A DNA stretch of 64,000 nucleotides from Carboxylicivirga sp. M1479 (GCF_007097485.1 NZ_VKDE01000029.1:1-64000); one strand, 5' to 3'; counted from the first letter of the stretch, positions 27,750 to 37,590 are shown. The notes: a model not told the origin generated them from the letters alone. Numbers and translations: made by a program.

Positions 27750-28508
27750 ATGAAAAAGGTCAGTTATGTAGTAATGTTATTAATGCTTACAGTAGGCATT
27801 ATGGCGCAGGAAGAAGAAATGAAGCAGAAATTCATTGAAGAAACACGTGTTGAAGCCCCAGTATTTATTGGCGAAACAAACTTGAATGATGCAGACCGTC
27901 AAAACTTTTCAAGTCATTTACAAGAAGAATTAACTTACCTCTCTGAACTGGATTATCTTGGCAAAGAAGGCATTGTTGCTATTGATTTTGTGATAGAAAC
28001 TGATGGGTCGGTTACTAACGTAATGGTGAGTAATTCGGTATCGAAAACAATTGACGAAGCAGTTCTAAAAGCAGTCACAAACAGCAGTAATATGTGGAAA
28101 GCTGGCAAAATAAACGGACAAGAAAATGCAATGGATAAAACCATTTACGTAAAATTTGATATACCGGGTAATGCGAGCCACAATGAACAAGCCAGGGAGA
28201 ACCTGAATCTTGCTATTAAACAAGTTTCAGACATCGATAAACTTGAAAACAAGGATATTGATGCTGCAGCCAAAACAAAAAAGACTGCACGTAAAGCAAA
28301 AAGTGCGCAAACATATCTTGAATATGCAGAACAATACAAGCCCAATGACTTATCAATTACCTATTGGCAAGCTCGCGTATACGAACTTCAAGGTAATAAT
28401 GATCAGAAAGAACAAAAGCTTGATCAATACCTTGAACTCGCTAGACATCATGACCTAGAAAAGTCACTCGAACAAGATATTCTAATGGCTGTGATTAGTT
28501 TTAAATAA
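27750..28508 (+). CDS. Secreted protein with TonB C-terminal-like domain
   Basis: The 252-residue protein has a signal peptide (cut near GIMAQEE), then a TonB-C-like domain (about residues 60-140: LSELDYLGKEGIVAIDFVIETDGSVTNVMVSNSVSKTIDEAVLKAVTNS, split here by normal turns), and a helical, TPR-like C-terminus (SAQTYLEYAEQYKPNDLSITYWQARVYELQGN). TonB-C domains in Bacteroidota exported proteins often lack the membrane anchor of true TonB and probably bind peptidoglycan or partners. It is a single-gene unit with a terminator at 28537-28571. Confidence 0.8.
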   Translation: MKKVSYVVMLLMLTVGIMAQEEEMKQKFIEETRVEAPVFIGETNLNDADRQNFSSHLQEELTYLSELDYLGKEGIVAIDFVIETDGSVTNVMVSNSVSKTIDEAVLKAVTNSSNMWKAGKINGQENAMDKTIYVKFDIPGNASHNEQARENLNLAIKQVSDIDKLENKDIDAAAKTKKTARKAKSAQTYLEYAEQYKPNDLSITYWQARVYELQGNNDQKEQKLDQYLELARHHDLEKSLEQDILMAVISFK

Positions 28509-28536
28509 TACGATTTGTTTTTAAGCAACAGAATGG

Positions 28537-28571
28537 CTGTTTGACACATAGTTGAACAGCCTTTTTTTTAC
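28537..28571 (+). terminator. Rho-independent terminator
   Basis: GGCTGTT (28537-28543) pairs with AACAGCC (28557-28563), followed by a run of T residues; it closes the TonB-C-domain gene. Confidence 0.85.
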
Positions 28572-28647
28572 CAGTCTAATAAAATTATGCTCATATTAAC
28601 TTCTAAACCTAGCGATTGCTTAGCATCATTCACTTATATGAAAGAAT

Positions 28648-29448
28648 TTATTGATTCATCCATTCTTTAAAAGCCGATGCTTTAGCACGGCTAATCATTA
28701 TTTTATCATTCAGTTTATTCGTCAATTTCACCACAAGTTTACCGCTGAAATAACTTTCAAAGGTATCTATGGCATCTACATTAACAATGGTTTGACGATT
28801 ACTTCGGAAGAACATCTCGGGATTTAGCTCCTCTTCTAACTTATCCAGCGATTGTGTTAACACGTGTTGGCGGCCATCGTATGCCACAGCAAATGTAACA
28901 CGGGCATCAAAATAGAAATAGGCGATATCTTCCACTCGAAGCTTAAAAAATGATTCGCGCTTAGATATTAAAAATCGTTTTCGATAGCCCCCTTGCGTTT
29001 TGGCAATTGAACGAGCTAAGGCTTGATAATCTATTGCTGTTTCAATTTTGGGCTCGTCAGCCTCATTATTACGCCCAATTACTTCAATGGCTTTCTCAAA
29101 CTTTCCAATGGCTCTTTCTAATTCCTCAGTTTTAATGGGCTTTAGCAAATAATCAATACTATTAAGATTAAAGGCTTTGAGGGCAAATTCGTTATAAGCT
29201 GTGGTAAAAATAATGCCACTCTCATCAACCCTCACTTGATCAAATATGGAAAAGCAATTACCATCTGCCAATTCTATATCCAGGAATATTATTTGTGGGT
29301 GCTTATTACTATTCAGGTATTCAACGGTTTCAGACACACTTTGCAGCATGGCTTTAAGCTGCCATTTTGGCCTCAACTCTTGAATCATATCTCGCAACAT
29401 TTCACCGCTATGAATCTCGTCCTCAACAATAATAAAATCTATATCCAT
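28648..29448 (-). CDS. LytTR-type response regulator
   Basis: The 266-residue protein has a receiver domain (residues 1-125, acidic pocket D10/E11, phosphoacceptor Asp57 in IIFLDIELAD, conserved Thr in IIFTTAYNE and Lys in YLLKPIK) and a C-terminal LytTR DNA-binding domain (about 165-262: KRFLISKRESFFKLRVEDIAYF, FFRSNRQTIVNVDAID). It starts 23 nt after the stop of the LytS-type kinase gene, so the two form a two-component system. The target is unknown; the neighbouring RND efflux operon on the same strand is an obvious candidate. Confidence 0.95.
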   Translation of the reverse strand: MDIDFIIVEDEIHSGEMLRDMIQELRPKWQLKAMLQSVSETVEYLNSNKHPQIIFLDIELADGNCFSIFDQVRVDESGIIFTTAYNEFALKAFNLNSIDYLLKPIKTEELERAIGKFEKAIEVIGRNNEADEPKIETAIDYQALARSIAKTQGGYRKRFLISKRESFFKLRVEDIAYFYFDARVTFAVAYDGRQHVLTQSLDKLEEELNPEMFFRSNRQTIVNVDAIDTFESYFSGKLVVKLTNKLNDKIMISRAKASAFKEWMNQ

Positions 29449-29471
29449 GGCTTATATTTCTGAATTCTTGT

Positions 29472-30548
29472 TTAAAATTTGGCTTGTTCAATTAAAGGTA
29501 ACTCTACCTTAAACTCATCTTTGGTATGACTGATTTTTATTTTCTTATCAGTTAATATTTGATAGCGTTCTTTGAGATTACTTAAACCAGTATTGGTTGA
29601 ATAAGTAGTATCCTTAGGGTTAATCGAATTCCAAACAACCAAAAAATCGTTTTCGGTATACACCTTTATTTTTAATGGCGATGCTTTTGTCGCCACGTTA
29701 TGTTTCACGGCATTCTCAACCAACAACTGCAAACTCAAAGGAGGCAGATGCCACCCATAGTACTTTTCTGCAATGTCAGCCTCAGAAACCAAGCCATCCC
29801 TTAAGCGCTCTTTGTGTAAGGAACCAAAAGCTTTCATAAAGTTAATCTCTTCCGATAGTTTAATAGAGGTGTGCTTATTACTTTGTAAGACATAACGGTA
29901 TACGTCAGAAAAATTATTAGCAAAACGAATGGCAGCCTCCTTATCTTGTCGAATAATGGCGATTAAGGTACTTAAGTTATTGAACAGAAAATGCGGATTA
30001 ATCTGATCTTGCAAGGCCCTGTAGTCCTGCTTCAATTTATCTTGCTGCAAGCGTTCATTTTCAATCATTATCACACTTAGACTTTGATGGTAATTGTATG
30101 AAAATAGTAAGACCACATAAATGGTAACAAACAGAATAGCAATGACAATACTGACATTATAAGCCGCTTCAGTTATTGACTTCCCCGCTTCACTCTCAAT
30201 CCAAGGCTTAAAATAATGGGATAACCAAACAGCCAAAATGAACCAAATGATAGAAAAACACACTAAAAATAATACCCGAGGACGCGTATGAGAATGCCAT
30301 GGATGTTTGCATGCTATCATCTTGTTAAAGGCAAAAATACCCTCACTAATAAAAAACATGAGCCAAACGGTAAAGGCAAAACCTCTCCAATTGGCTGGTT
30401 CTTCCACAAACAGTGTAAACGTGATGATCATGTAAAAGACAACTCCCATCATGAACTCAAAAAGAAACCGTGTTTTGTAATTAACAAACAGAATTGGCTT
30501 TCCTTTTAAGAATCTATCATTATAACAAGTGTCAAATTTCTTCATCAT
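29472..30548 (-). CDS. LytS-type sensor histidine kinase
   Basis: I place the start at about 30548 (MMKKFDTCYNDRF); the frame is open to 30575. The protein (about 358 residues) has four membrane helices in the first 170 residues with no large external domain, then the His_kinase family motif DQINPHFLFNNLSTLIAIIRQ with the phosphorylated histidine, and an atypical ATPase domain (LLVENAVKHNV; TGLSNLKERYQIL). Bacteroidota kinases of this type pair with LytTR regulators, and the partner follows directly downstream. Confidence 0.92.
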   Translation of the reverse strand: MMKKFDTCYNDRFLKGKPILFVNYKTRFLFEFMMGVVFYMIITFTLFVEEPANWRGFAFTVWLMFFISEGIFAFNKMIACKHPWHSHTRPRVLFLVCFSIIWFILAVWLSHYFKPWIESEAGKSITEAAYNVSIVIAILFVTIYVVLLFSYNYHQSLSVIMIENERLQQDKLKQDYRALQDQINPHFLFNNLSTLIAIIRQDKEAAIRFANNFSDVYRYVLQSNKHTSIKLSEEINFMKAFGSLHKERLRDGLVSEADIAEKYYGWHLPPLSLQLLVENAVKHNVATKASPLKIKVYTENDFLVVWNSINPKDTTYSTNTGLSNLKERYQILTDKKIKISHTKDEFKVELPLIEQAKF

Positions 30549-30634
30549 ACCGCTTTCATTTATCCCCAATAACAATTTATAAAGATAGTGACTCGCCCCA
30601 ACTTATTAAAACGAGCCACCATCTGCCGGAAACA

Positions 30635-32002
30635 CTAAAGTTGGTTAAGGTCGGTTGTATCCATTACTTTCAGTGCCCCTATTCCTTTTAGATAAGCTAT
30701 TTTTGCTACTTCATAACCAGCCAAGGCATTCAGTAAATCAGCATTGGCACTTAACCACGATGCTTGAGCATTTAAAACATCGGTTGTTGTATTAAGTCCT
30801 GCATCAAAGCTTGCTGTTACCTCATCGAGTGATTCGATTGCTTCATCTTTATTTTTATTGGCTAAAAGAATTGCTTCGTAGGCTTCATTCACCCGTATCA
30901 TATATTGCTGCACTTCTAGCTGCACAAAGTCCTTGGTTTCATCCAACTGTAATTGAGCTTGTTGCACTCGCAATTGCGCGGCTTCCTTTTTGTGCTTCTT
31001 TTCGCGCCAATGCACTATTGGGATCGAAAGCTGCGCCGAAGCTTGCGTAAGGGTTTGCCCATCAACCAGATTGGGTATTTCCATGTATCCGTAACTAAGC
31101 TGTGCCCCTAATTGCGGTTTATACATACTCAAAGAACTCTTTTTCTGCAGCTCTGAAATACTTACCTGTCCATCCAACATTTTTAACTCATTACGATTCA
31201 CTAATGCCTGCTGAACACCGTTTTCCATAATCATTAATTTTGGTTCGAGCAGTAAGGTATCAACAAGCTCCACATCGCTATTGAGATCTATTCCAATAAT
31301 CTGACATAAATTCATTTTCATAATGCGATAGGCATTTTCCGCTTTCATTAAATTTAGCTGAGCTTCATTTTTTTGTACCGTCACAATTAATTGCTCACTC
31401 TTAGGTGTTAGGCCCAAATCATACATATCTTTCATTTGCAGCTCCAAGGAATCCAACATCTCGTAGTATTTATACGCGACCTTTAATTGCTCCTTAAAGG
31501 CAACCAGATGCCAATAGGCGTTGTCGGTATTGTATACCACGTCATCGGTTTGAAGCTGGTAGGCCTGTCCAGCCATTTCTACACCTTTGTCAGCCATTTG
31601 ATTGGCATAACGAATTTGTCCTCCCATATAAATGGGTACTTGCATTGCTACCTGACCGTTGTAATACTGCAATTTTTCAGTACCAATATCCATACCTGGA
31701 AATCCCACAGTGTGATCAGTAGGGTTACCTCCCGCATCCATAACTGGCAATTGAAAACCTGGAATAGAAATTTCGTCCATACTTGGCAAGTAGGTTAACG
31801 ATGCAGTACCATCAATATTAGGTAAGTAAGCTGTTCGTGCTTCTTTGCGTTGTGCCTCGGCCTCGTAATGCTTTAGTTTAGCTGATTTTAATGACTTGTT
31901 ATAATCCAAAGCCATCTGACGGCTTTGATTAAGCGTTATCTTCTGCTGAGCGAAACTACCCATGCTTATCAATAAGCCAATGAATAATATAAAATTTTTC
32001 AT
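30635..32002 (-). CDS. TolC-family outer membrane efflux protein
   Basis: The 455-residue protein has a signal peptide (cut near GSFAQQ) and the two-fold repeated outer membrane efflux architecture of helices and strands (KITLNQSRQMALDYNKSLKSAKLKHYEAEAQR, and DETKDFVQLEVQQYMIRVNEAYEAI in the second half). It forms the exit duct of a tripartite pump. It is the third gene of the MFP-RND-TolC set, but unlike the tight MFP-RND junction it is separated from the RND gene by about 300 bp containing a hairpin and two leader elements, so its expression can be set separately. Confidence 0.95.
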   Translation of the reverse strand: MKNFILFIGLLISMGSFAQQKITLNQSRQMALDYNKSLKSAKLKHYEAEAQRKEARTAYLPNIDGTASLTYLPSMDEISIPGFQLPVMDAGGNPTDHTVGFPGMDIGTEKLQYYNGQVAMQVPIYMGGQIRYANQMADKGVEMAGQAYQLQTDDVVYNTDNAYWHLVAFKEQLKVAYKYYEMLDSLELQMKDMYDLGLTPKSEQLIVTVQKNEAQLNLMKAENAYRIMKMNLCQIIGIDLNSDVELVDTLLLEPKLMIMENGVQQALVNRNELKMLDGQVSISELQKKSSLSMYKPQLGAQLSYGYMEIPNLVDGQTLTQASAQLSIPIVHWREKKHKKEAAQLRVQQAQLQLDETKDFVQLEVQQYMIRVNEAYEAILLANKNKDEAIESLDEVTASFDAGLNTTTDVLNAQASWLSANADLLNALAGYEVAKIAYLKGIGALKVMDTTDLNQL

Positions 32003-32103
32003 CTGTTTAAGTTTATTTTCATCTGTCAGATGGAACTCTCAAGTAAATTTCATCATCCGCCTGTGTATCAATTTGGATAATTAAATTTACATGGTTATTT
32101 CAT
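32003..32103 (-). promoter_or_regulatory. Leader element, A type, copy 3 (before tolC-like gene)
   Basis: The unit runs from an ATG at 32103-32101 to the tolC-like start codon at 32002 (101 nt). Here the micro-ORF is cut to two codons (ATGAAATAA). Both alternative hairpins of the A type remain possible: the local AATTT/AAATT one, and the long GTAAATTT/AAATTTAC one with ATTATCC/GGATGAT inside. The tail CAGATGAAAATAAACTTAAA leads into the gene start. Confidence 0.6.
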
Positions 32104-32195
32104 CTGTTTATATTTTGCTTTCATTTGCCATGTGAAACTTACCAACATGTTTATCCTTCTCTGTGAGAGTGTTTCACTCATGGCTCGTTTCAGAA
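32104..32195 (-). promoter_or_regulatory. Leader element, B type, copy 3 (diverged)
   Basis: The unit lies directly upstream of the A unit, repeating the B-A-gene order seen at 1.7-1.9 kb, and is 90 nt from the CTG at 32193 (where other copies have ATG) to the A-unit ATG. Its GAGTG-AAA-CACTC hairpin replaces the sequence of the hairpin in the other B copies. GAAAC near the start can pair with GTTTC near the end, and the tail ACATGGCAAATGAAA is conserved. Confidence 0.55.
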
Positions 32196-32235
32196 TGTCT
32201 TAATTATCACCAATGCTGTTTGTTATTTTTCAAGG

Positions 32236-32273
32236 GGAGCCGACAACTCTGTTGTTAAAAGTCAATCGGCTCC
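32236..32273 (-). terminator. Hairpin between RND and tolC-like genes
   Basis: GGAGCCGA (32236-32243) pairs perfectly with TCGGCTCC (32266-32273), and on the minus strand it is followed by CTTGAAAAATAAC, a weak tail for a terminator. It probably lowers or conditions readthrough from the RND gene into tolC. Confidence 0.6.
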
Positions 32274-32300
32274 ACTCTACTAACTAATTATGAATAAACA

Positions 32301-35300
32301 TTATTCTTCAATACTTTTTTGATCGTCATCAACATGCAACACCTTTGTATTTACCTTGTACATAACTGCATACAATACTGGAATAACGATAAGTGTAATT
32401 ACGGAACCAACTAAAAGCCCGAACATAATTGCGATAGCCATGGTATTAAACATTGGGTCGAAAGCCAATGGTAGCATACCCAGTATGGTTGTTAACGACG
32501 CCATCATAACAGGTCGTACCCTCGACAAGGTAGCATCAATAATGGCCTGCAAAGCTTCCTTGCCTCCGGCTATCTGAAGGTTAATTTCATCGAGCAAAAC
32601 CACGGCATTTTTAATCATCATTCCCATTAATCCTAATGTTCCTATGATAGAGAAAAATGTGAAATAGGTGCCTGTTAATAAAAAGCCTAGAATAACGCCA
32701 ATAAAGGCCAAAGGCATGATTGCAAATATGATGATCGGTTGACGGAAATTATTAAATAAACCGATGACAATAATAATCATTAACAAGGCCGCCAAAGGTA
32801 GTTTCTCTCCCAGTCCGGCATTGGCTTCATTACTACTTTTGTATTCGCCCAACCACTCTAAAGTATAACCTTCAGGTAAAGGAATGGCTTCAATATCTGC
32901 CTGCAAAGCTGCAAACAACTCTGGTGGTGCCACACCCATTATTGGGTCACATTGTGCTGTAATGGCGCGTTGATTATCATAGTGACGAATCATACTACTT
33001 TCCCACCTCACATCAATTGAATCAACCAGCTGGCTTAAAGCTACACTCTGCGGCAACCCAGACCATACAGGAATGGAAGCCAATTGATTAATATCCTGCT
33101 CTATGGTTTTATCAAGCTTTAGCATTACTGGCAACTGGTAATCGCCATCGTAAAATAAACCAACAGGCATACCACTGGAGGCAATGGCCAAAGCATTTGC
33201 TACATTAGCACGGCTAACCATTAACTCGCGTGCCCTGTCCTGTGAGTATACGGGTGCTAATACCTTTATTTTGTTTTTCCAGTTATGCGTTACAAATGCA
33301 GCTGTAGGCTCATTACGCATTACTTCGTTAGCTTGCTCGGCCAACTGACGTAGCACCTTTTCATCCTTACCGGTAAATTTGGCTTCTATTTTAAAATCAC
33401 CACCAATGGCAATGTACGTTCTGGCTCTGGCAAAGGCTTCGGGGTAATTATTGTTCACATACTCCTGAAGTTGAGAAATGGTTTCATCCAGTCGTTCCTT
33501 ATCCTCAACTGTAATAATTAGCTCCCCATAACTTAGGCTTAATCCATTCATCGGACGCATTAGTGTATAACGTGCCGGCGTACTACCCAAACCAGTTACC
33601 ACTGAAGCCATGTTATCCCAAGTCGATATGGTTTGCTGAATTTCATCCAAATCCTTTTCAACCTGACTGATGTCTTTACCCTCGGGCAATCGATACTCTA
33701 GAATAAATTGATCGTACTCAGCGCCTGGAAAGAAGTTTTGCTTAACAAAACCAAAGGACCAAAACGAAAGAACCAACACAATGACCGTAGCAATAACAAA
33801 TAATGATTTATGCCACAGTGCAAACTTCACAAGCTTACCAAAAAACCGGTAAAAACGGCCACCATATGGATCGTGCTCTCCATCACCACTTTTGCCATCG
33901 CGCTTTTTATAAAAATACTGCGCGTGAAACGGCGTTTGAATCATGGCTAGCACCCAACTGATAAACAATGAAATAGCTAAGACATAAAACAGTGGACGAA
34001 GAAACTCACCTGCTCCAGTACTATTAAAAGCTAAAGGCATAAAAGCCAGAATTGCAACCAAGGTGGCTCCCAATAAGGGCATTGCCGATTTCTTAGCCGT
34101 ATTTACAAAGGCCTTTCGTCGATCCATCCCTTTATCCAAATCAATTAAAATACCATCGGCAATTACAATGGCATTATCAACCAACATACCCATGGCGATG
34201 ATGATAGCAGCTAAAGACACACGGTGCAGCTCTATATCGAAACCAGCCATGATAATAAAAGTAGCTAATATAGTAAAAACCAAACCACTAGCTATTAATA
34301 AACCAGCACGTATACCCATGGCCAATAAAAGCACTACAATCACAATTACAATCGACTCCACCAGGTTAATCATAAAGTTATCGATGGACTCATTCACATT
34401 CTCGTGCTGATAAAACACTTTGTGACATTCAATACCAATTGGTAATTGATTCTGCAATTCGCCTAAACGCTTTTCAACAGCTTCACCAAGCACAACAACA
34501 TTGCCCCCTTTTTCCATTGATAAGGCCAGACTTATGGCTTCCTTACCATTGTATTTTAATTTCTGTAAAGCAGGTTGATAGAATTCTCGTTCTACTTTGG
34601 CAATTTGTCCAAGACGATATCGTCCGCCATTGGGCAGTTTCACCTCAAAGTTTCGAATCTCATCCAAACTTTGAAACTTATTACCTATGCTGATGCGAAT
34701 ACGCTCACTCCCCGACACAAAACTGCCCGGATTAACGATGTTTCCCTGGTCGTTAAACGACTGAAATATTAGCATTGGATTAATACCAAGAGAAGCAAAA
34801 TACTCATTGTCAAAACTAATATTGACTACCTCAGTACGTTTTCCAAACACTTCAATGCGCTTCACTCCATCCACCAACATCAACTCCTGTTTCAGGTAAT
34901 CAACATAGCTCTGAAATTCGTGGTAACTATAACCATCATTCGAAACAGCAATAAAAATACCCGATACATCGCCGAAGTCATCATTTATAATTGGATCGCC
35001 GGCATTTGCAGGTAAACTGCCTTTTACATCGCTAATTTTACGACGCAAATGATCCCACAACTGTGGCATCTCATCTGTTTTAACACCTGATTTAATATTG
35101 ATGGTAATTTCCGATAAACCTGCTGTTGAACGCGACTCCAGGAAATCAATATTCTCCAAACGTTGGATCGCTTTTTCCAACACATCAGTTACTTCCTCTT
35201 CCACTTCTTGTGCCGATGCACCCGGATATTGTGTAATAACAACGGCTGCCTTAACTGGTATTTCAGGATCTTCAAGCTTTCCCATTGAGTTAAAGGAGTA

Positions 35301-35372
35301 AAATCCTCCTAACAAAAGGGCAATAAAAATGAAGCTCAAAAATGCTTTTTGAGATAAAATCTTGTCTAACAT
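32301..35372 (-). CDS. RND-family efflux transporter permease
   Basis: This 1023-residue inner-membrane pump has the AcrB/CusA layout: one N-terminal helix, a porter domain (GASAQEVEEEVTDVLEKAIQ), helices 2-6 with MGMLVDNAIVIADGILIDLDKG (the proton-relay Asp motif in helix 4), a second porter domain, and a last helix bundle (GTLGLMGMMIKNAVVLLDEIN). It uses the proton gradient to drive export through the MFP and TolC partners. It starts 11 bp after the MFP gene. Substrates cannot be told from sequence; the family includes drug and metal exporters, and I do not see the methionine set of copper-specific CusA clearly. Confidence 0.95.
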   Translation of the reverse strand: MLDKILSQKAFLSFIFIALLLGGFYSFNSMGKLEDPEIPVKAAVVITQYPGASAQEVEEEVTDVLEKAIQRLENIDFLESRSTAGLSEITINIKSGVKTDEMPQLWDHLRRKISDVKGSLPANAGDPIINDDFGDVSGIFIAVSNDGYSYHEFQSYVDYLKQELMLVDGVKRIEVFGKRTEVVNISFDNEYFASLGINPMLIFQSFNDQGNIVNPGSFVSGSERIRISIGNKFQSLDEIRNFEVKLPNGGRYRLGQIAKVEREFYQPALQKLKYNGKEAISLALSMEKGGNVVVLGEAVEKRLGELQNQLPIGIECHKVFYQHENVNESIDNFMINLVESIVIVIVVLLLAMGIRAGLLIASGLVFTILATFIIMAGFDIELHRVSLAAIIIAMGMLVDNAIVIADGILIDLDKGMDRRKAFVNTAKKSAMPLLGATLVAILAFMPLAFNSTGAGEFLRPLFYVLAISLFISWVLAMIQTPFHAQYFYKKRDGKSGDGEHDPYGGRFYRFFGKLVKFALWHKSLFVIATVIVLVLSFWSFGFVKQNFFPGAEYDQFILEYRLPEGKDISQVEKDLDEIQQTISTWDNMASVVTGLGSTPARYTLMRPMNGLSLSYGELIITVEDKERLDETISQLQEYVNNNYPEAFARARTYIAIGGDFKIEAKFTGKDEKVLRQLAEQANEVMRNEPTAAFVTHNWKNKIKVLAPVYSQDRARELMVSRANVANALAIASSGMPVGLFYDGDYQLPVMLKLDKTIEQDINQLASIPVWSGLPQSVALSQLVDSIDVRWESSMIRHYDNQRAITAQCDPIMGVAPPELFAALQADIEAIPLPEGYTLEWLGEYKSSNEANAGLGEKLPLAALLMIIIVIGLFNNFRQPIIIFAIMPLAFIGVILGFLLTGTYFTFFSIIGTLGLMGMMIKNAVVLLDEINLQIAGGKEALQAIIDATLSRVRPVMMASLTTILGMLPLAFDPMFNTMAIAIMFGLLVGSVITLIVIPVLYAVMYKVNTKVLHVDDDQKSIEE

Positions 35373-35383
35373 GTTATTTGAAC

Positions 35384-36445
35384 TTATAAAAGGTTAGTAT
35401 CCTTTAATAAACGAACTGACTGTGATTCTGTAAGGCTATAAACACCTGCTGTTACAACCAACTCAGTGCCTTCCAAGCCCGAAGAAAGTGATACCAAACC
35501 ATTGTTTTCTATCTTACTTACGACCACTTTTTTTCTGGCAACAGTGGATGTTACCGGGCTATAAACCCATACATATGGTGTTTGATCTTTGTAAAAAACC
35601 GACTCAACCGGCACCATTACAACTTGCTGATTATCACTCGCCAACTGTATTCGCACTTTGGATGACATACCTAGTTTCAATTCATTCTTTGCCGAATTAT
35701 TAACCACTAGGCGTACATCATACATATCATTGCCGTTTGCTTTTTCATTAACCGATAACACTTCAGCTGGCACTTGGTAGGCATTGGCATTGGGCACATC
35801 GATAGAAATTGCCGCAAAATTTTTAGCTTTGTTTACTTTACTTTCGGGCAAACTAAATACTACCTCTAAATGACTAACATCCAGTAGCGAAAAAATTGGC
35901 TGACCAGGTGCTACATTTTCAAAATTACTAATCTTCTTTCGGTAAATATAACCTTCAAACGGCGCTTTCAACTCGGTATCTGCCAAGGCATTTTGAGCTG
36001 CTTCGTAAGCACTTTGTGCCGATAAAAAGCCAGCTTCCAATTTTTCCAATGTGTTAATTGGAAGTTTGTTCTTTTTATACAACTCCTGATAACGCGTATA
36101 CTCCCCATTAATCTGCTGGTATTGAGCCTTAGCAGATTGTAAACGTATTTTATAATCGCGAGGGTCGATGCGTGCTATAACCTGCCCTTTTGAAACATAA
36201 TCTCCCTCATCGACCAAGACATTAAACACCTGACCGCCCACTTTAAAGGCAACACTTACTTCTTTCTTTTCTTTAATTTGTCCATGAAAAACCAATTCCT
36301 CGGCTTTCTGTGTTTTACTTAAACGCTCAACCTTAACAAAGCGTTTTGTTTTGGCTGTGGCCTCATTGTCATTTGAATTGCAACTAATCAAACTAACACT
36401 TAGTATTAGTAGGGCTAGTAACATTTTAATCGAGTGCTTTTTCAT
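35384..36445 (-). CDS. RND efflux membrane fusion (adaptor) lipoprotein
   Basis: The 353-residue protein has a lipoprotein signal (LLILSVSLISCNSNDN, acylated Cys at 22) and the adaptor domains in order: lipoyl-like half (VSVAFKVGGQVFNVLVDEGDYVSKGQVIARID), alpha-hairpin (about 95-145), second lipoyl half (APFEGYIYRKKISNFENVAPGQPIFSLLD), beta-barrel and membrane-proximal domain. It links the RND pump to the outer membrane channel, and is the first gene of the operon. Confidence 0.94.
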   Translation of the reverse strand: MKKHSIKMLLALLILSVSLISCNSNDNEATAKTKRFVKVERLSKTQKAEELVFHGQIKEKKEVSVAFKVGGQVFNVLVDEGDYVSKGQVIARIDPRDYKIRLQSAKAQYQQINGEYTRYQELYKKNKLPINTLEKLEAGFLSAQSAYEAAQNALADTELKAPFEGYIYRKKISNFENVAPGQPIFSLLDVSHLEVVFSLPESKVNKAKNFAAISIDVPNANAYQVPAEVLSVNEKANGNDMYDVRLVVNNSAKNELKLGMSSKVRIQLASDNQQVVMVPVESVFYKDQTPYVWVYSPVTSTVARKKVVVSKIENNGLVSLSSGLEGTELVVTAGVYSLTESQSVRLLKDTNLL

Positions 36446-36498
36446 GATTGAATCCTCTTTGTAATCTTTTTCCTTTGATGAATAGTTATTTCTACTGA

Positions 36499-36506
36499 CA
36501 AAAGTA
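36499..36506 (-). promoter_or_regulatory. -7 box for the efflux operon
   Basis: On the minus strand TACTTTTG matches TAnnTTTG and lies about 54 bp before the adaptor gene start. A -33 TTTG is not obvious at the expected distance. Confidence 0.45.
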
Positions 36507-36609
36507 TAGGATTAAAAAGCCGAGGACTTTGGGAACTGCATGAAGCTGCAATATTATTGCTCAAAACGGAAAGAAAATTGTTTAAACGACATGCCATCAT
36601 CAAACAAAA

Positions 36610-36639
36610 ATGGCCTTAACTCGCATGAATTAAGGCCAT
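36610..36639 (-). terminator. Terminator downstream of def
   Basis: ATGGCCTTAA (36610-36619) pairs with TTAAGGCCAT (36630-36639), followed on the minus strand by TTTTTGTTTG. It lies 20 bp after the def stop. Confidence 0.85.
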
Positions 36640-36658
36640 CTCAATGATTCGTATATTG

Positions 36659-37240
36659 TTATTTTGCAAAACGCATTCGGTAACGAGCTGACACTTTTCC
36701 CTCTGCTATTTTATTTAATTTGCCCTTAATTAATCTTTTGGAAATACCAGACAGATGATCAACATATAAAATTCCTTCTGTGTGATCATACTCGTGCTGA
36801 ATAACTCGTGCATTATAACCTGTAAAAGTGCGTTTATGCTTTTTAAAGTTTCTATCGACGTATTCTATTTCAATGGCCCAGGGGCGTTCAACTTCTCCAT
36901 TTATATCTGGTAGACTTAAACAGCCTTCATTTTCGGCCCATACCTCTTCCGATTCTCCTATTATTTGAGCATTGATAAATGTCTCTTTGATGGGTTCTTC
37001 GTCTTCAAATAAATCTTCTTTATCTTCATCATTCATCCCCTCAAAAACCTGAACAGTATCAACCGTAAACAAACGTATAGCCTTATTAACCTGTGGAGCA
37101 GCTAAACCAACACCACCCGCTTCATACATTGTTTCCCACATATTATCGATCAGTGCTTCTAAGCCATCATAATCCTTCGTTATTTCGTCACACACCTTTC
37201 GCAACACCTTGGTGCCATATGCCGTAATCGCTAATGCCAT
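36659..37240 (-). CDS. def: Peptide deformylase
   Basis: This enzyme removes the formyl group from nascent protein N-termini. The 193-residue protein has all three metal/active-site motifs: GGVGLAAPQ, EGCLSLP (zinc or iron Cys) and QHEYDH (HExxH type). An acidic insert (FEGMNDEDKEDLFEDEEPIKE, abridged) separates the first two motifs, as in other Bacteroidota deformylases. The start MALAITAYGTKVLR is typical. A good promoter lies upstream and a strong terminator downstream, so it is monocistronic. Confidence 0.97.
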   Translation of the reverse strand: MALAITAYGTKVLRKVCDEITKDYDGLEALIDNMWETMYEAGGVGLAAPQVNKAIRLFTVDTVQVFEGMNDEDKEDLFEDEEPIKETFINAQIIGESEEVWAENEGCLSLPDINGEVERPWAIEIEYVDRNFKKHKRTFTGYNARVIQHEYDHTEGILYVDHLSGISKRLIKGKLNKIAEGKVSARYRMRFAK

Positions 37241-37265
37241 TGCTCTTTTTTTTATTTTTCGATTG

Positions 37266-37294
37266 CAAAAATAGTCTTTTTAGGGTAAACCAAA
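37266..37294 (-). promoter_or_regulatory. Promoter of def
   Basis: On the minus strand TTTG (37294-37291) and TATTTTTG (37273-37266) are separated by 17 bp, a good fit to the Bacteroidota -33/-7 promoter. The rest of the 350-bp gap up to 37590 shows no gene or hairpin that I can support. Confidence 0.6.
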
Positions 37295-37590
37295 ATTGTA
37301 GCGAAAAGTTTATTATTTATTAACACTAGTAAACGACTAATCTATTCTTACTCTGACTAACATGACAGTTAACTGAAGCCAGCGCAATTAACCGAGTTTT
37401 TCTATGCAATAAATAAAACTAAGATGAGTTGATTGGTAATGGTTTGTTAAGTACTTATGGATAAAGGCGATGTTCTTTTTCGCCAACAAGCTTTCAAATC
37501 AATCTCATAACAAGAAAACAACAAGCAACTTACAACTACACAAACTATGAGAAGATGGTGTATATATGGAATTAACCATACGGAAAGACT

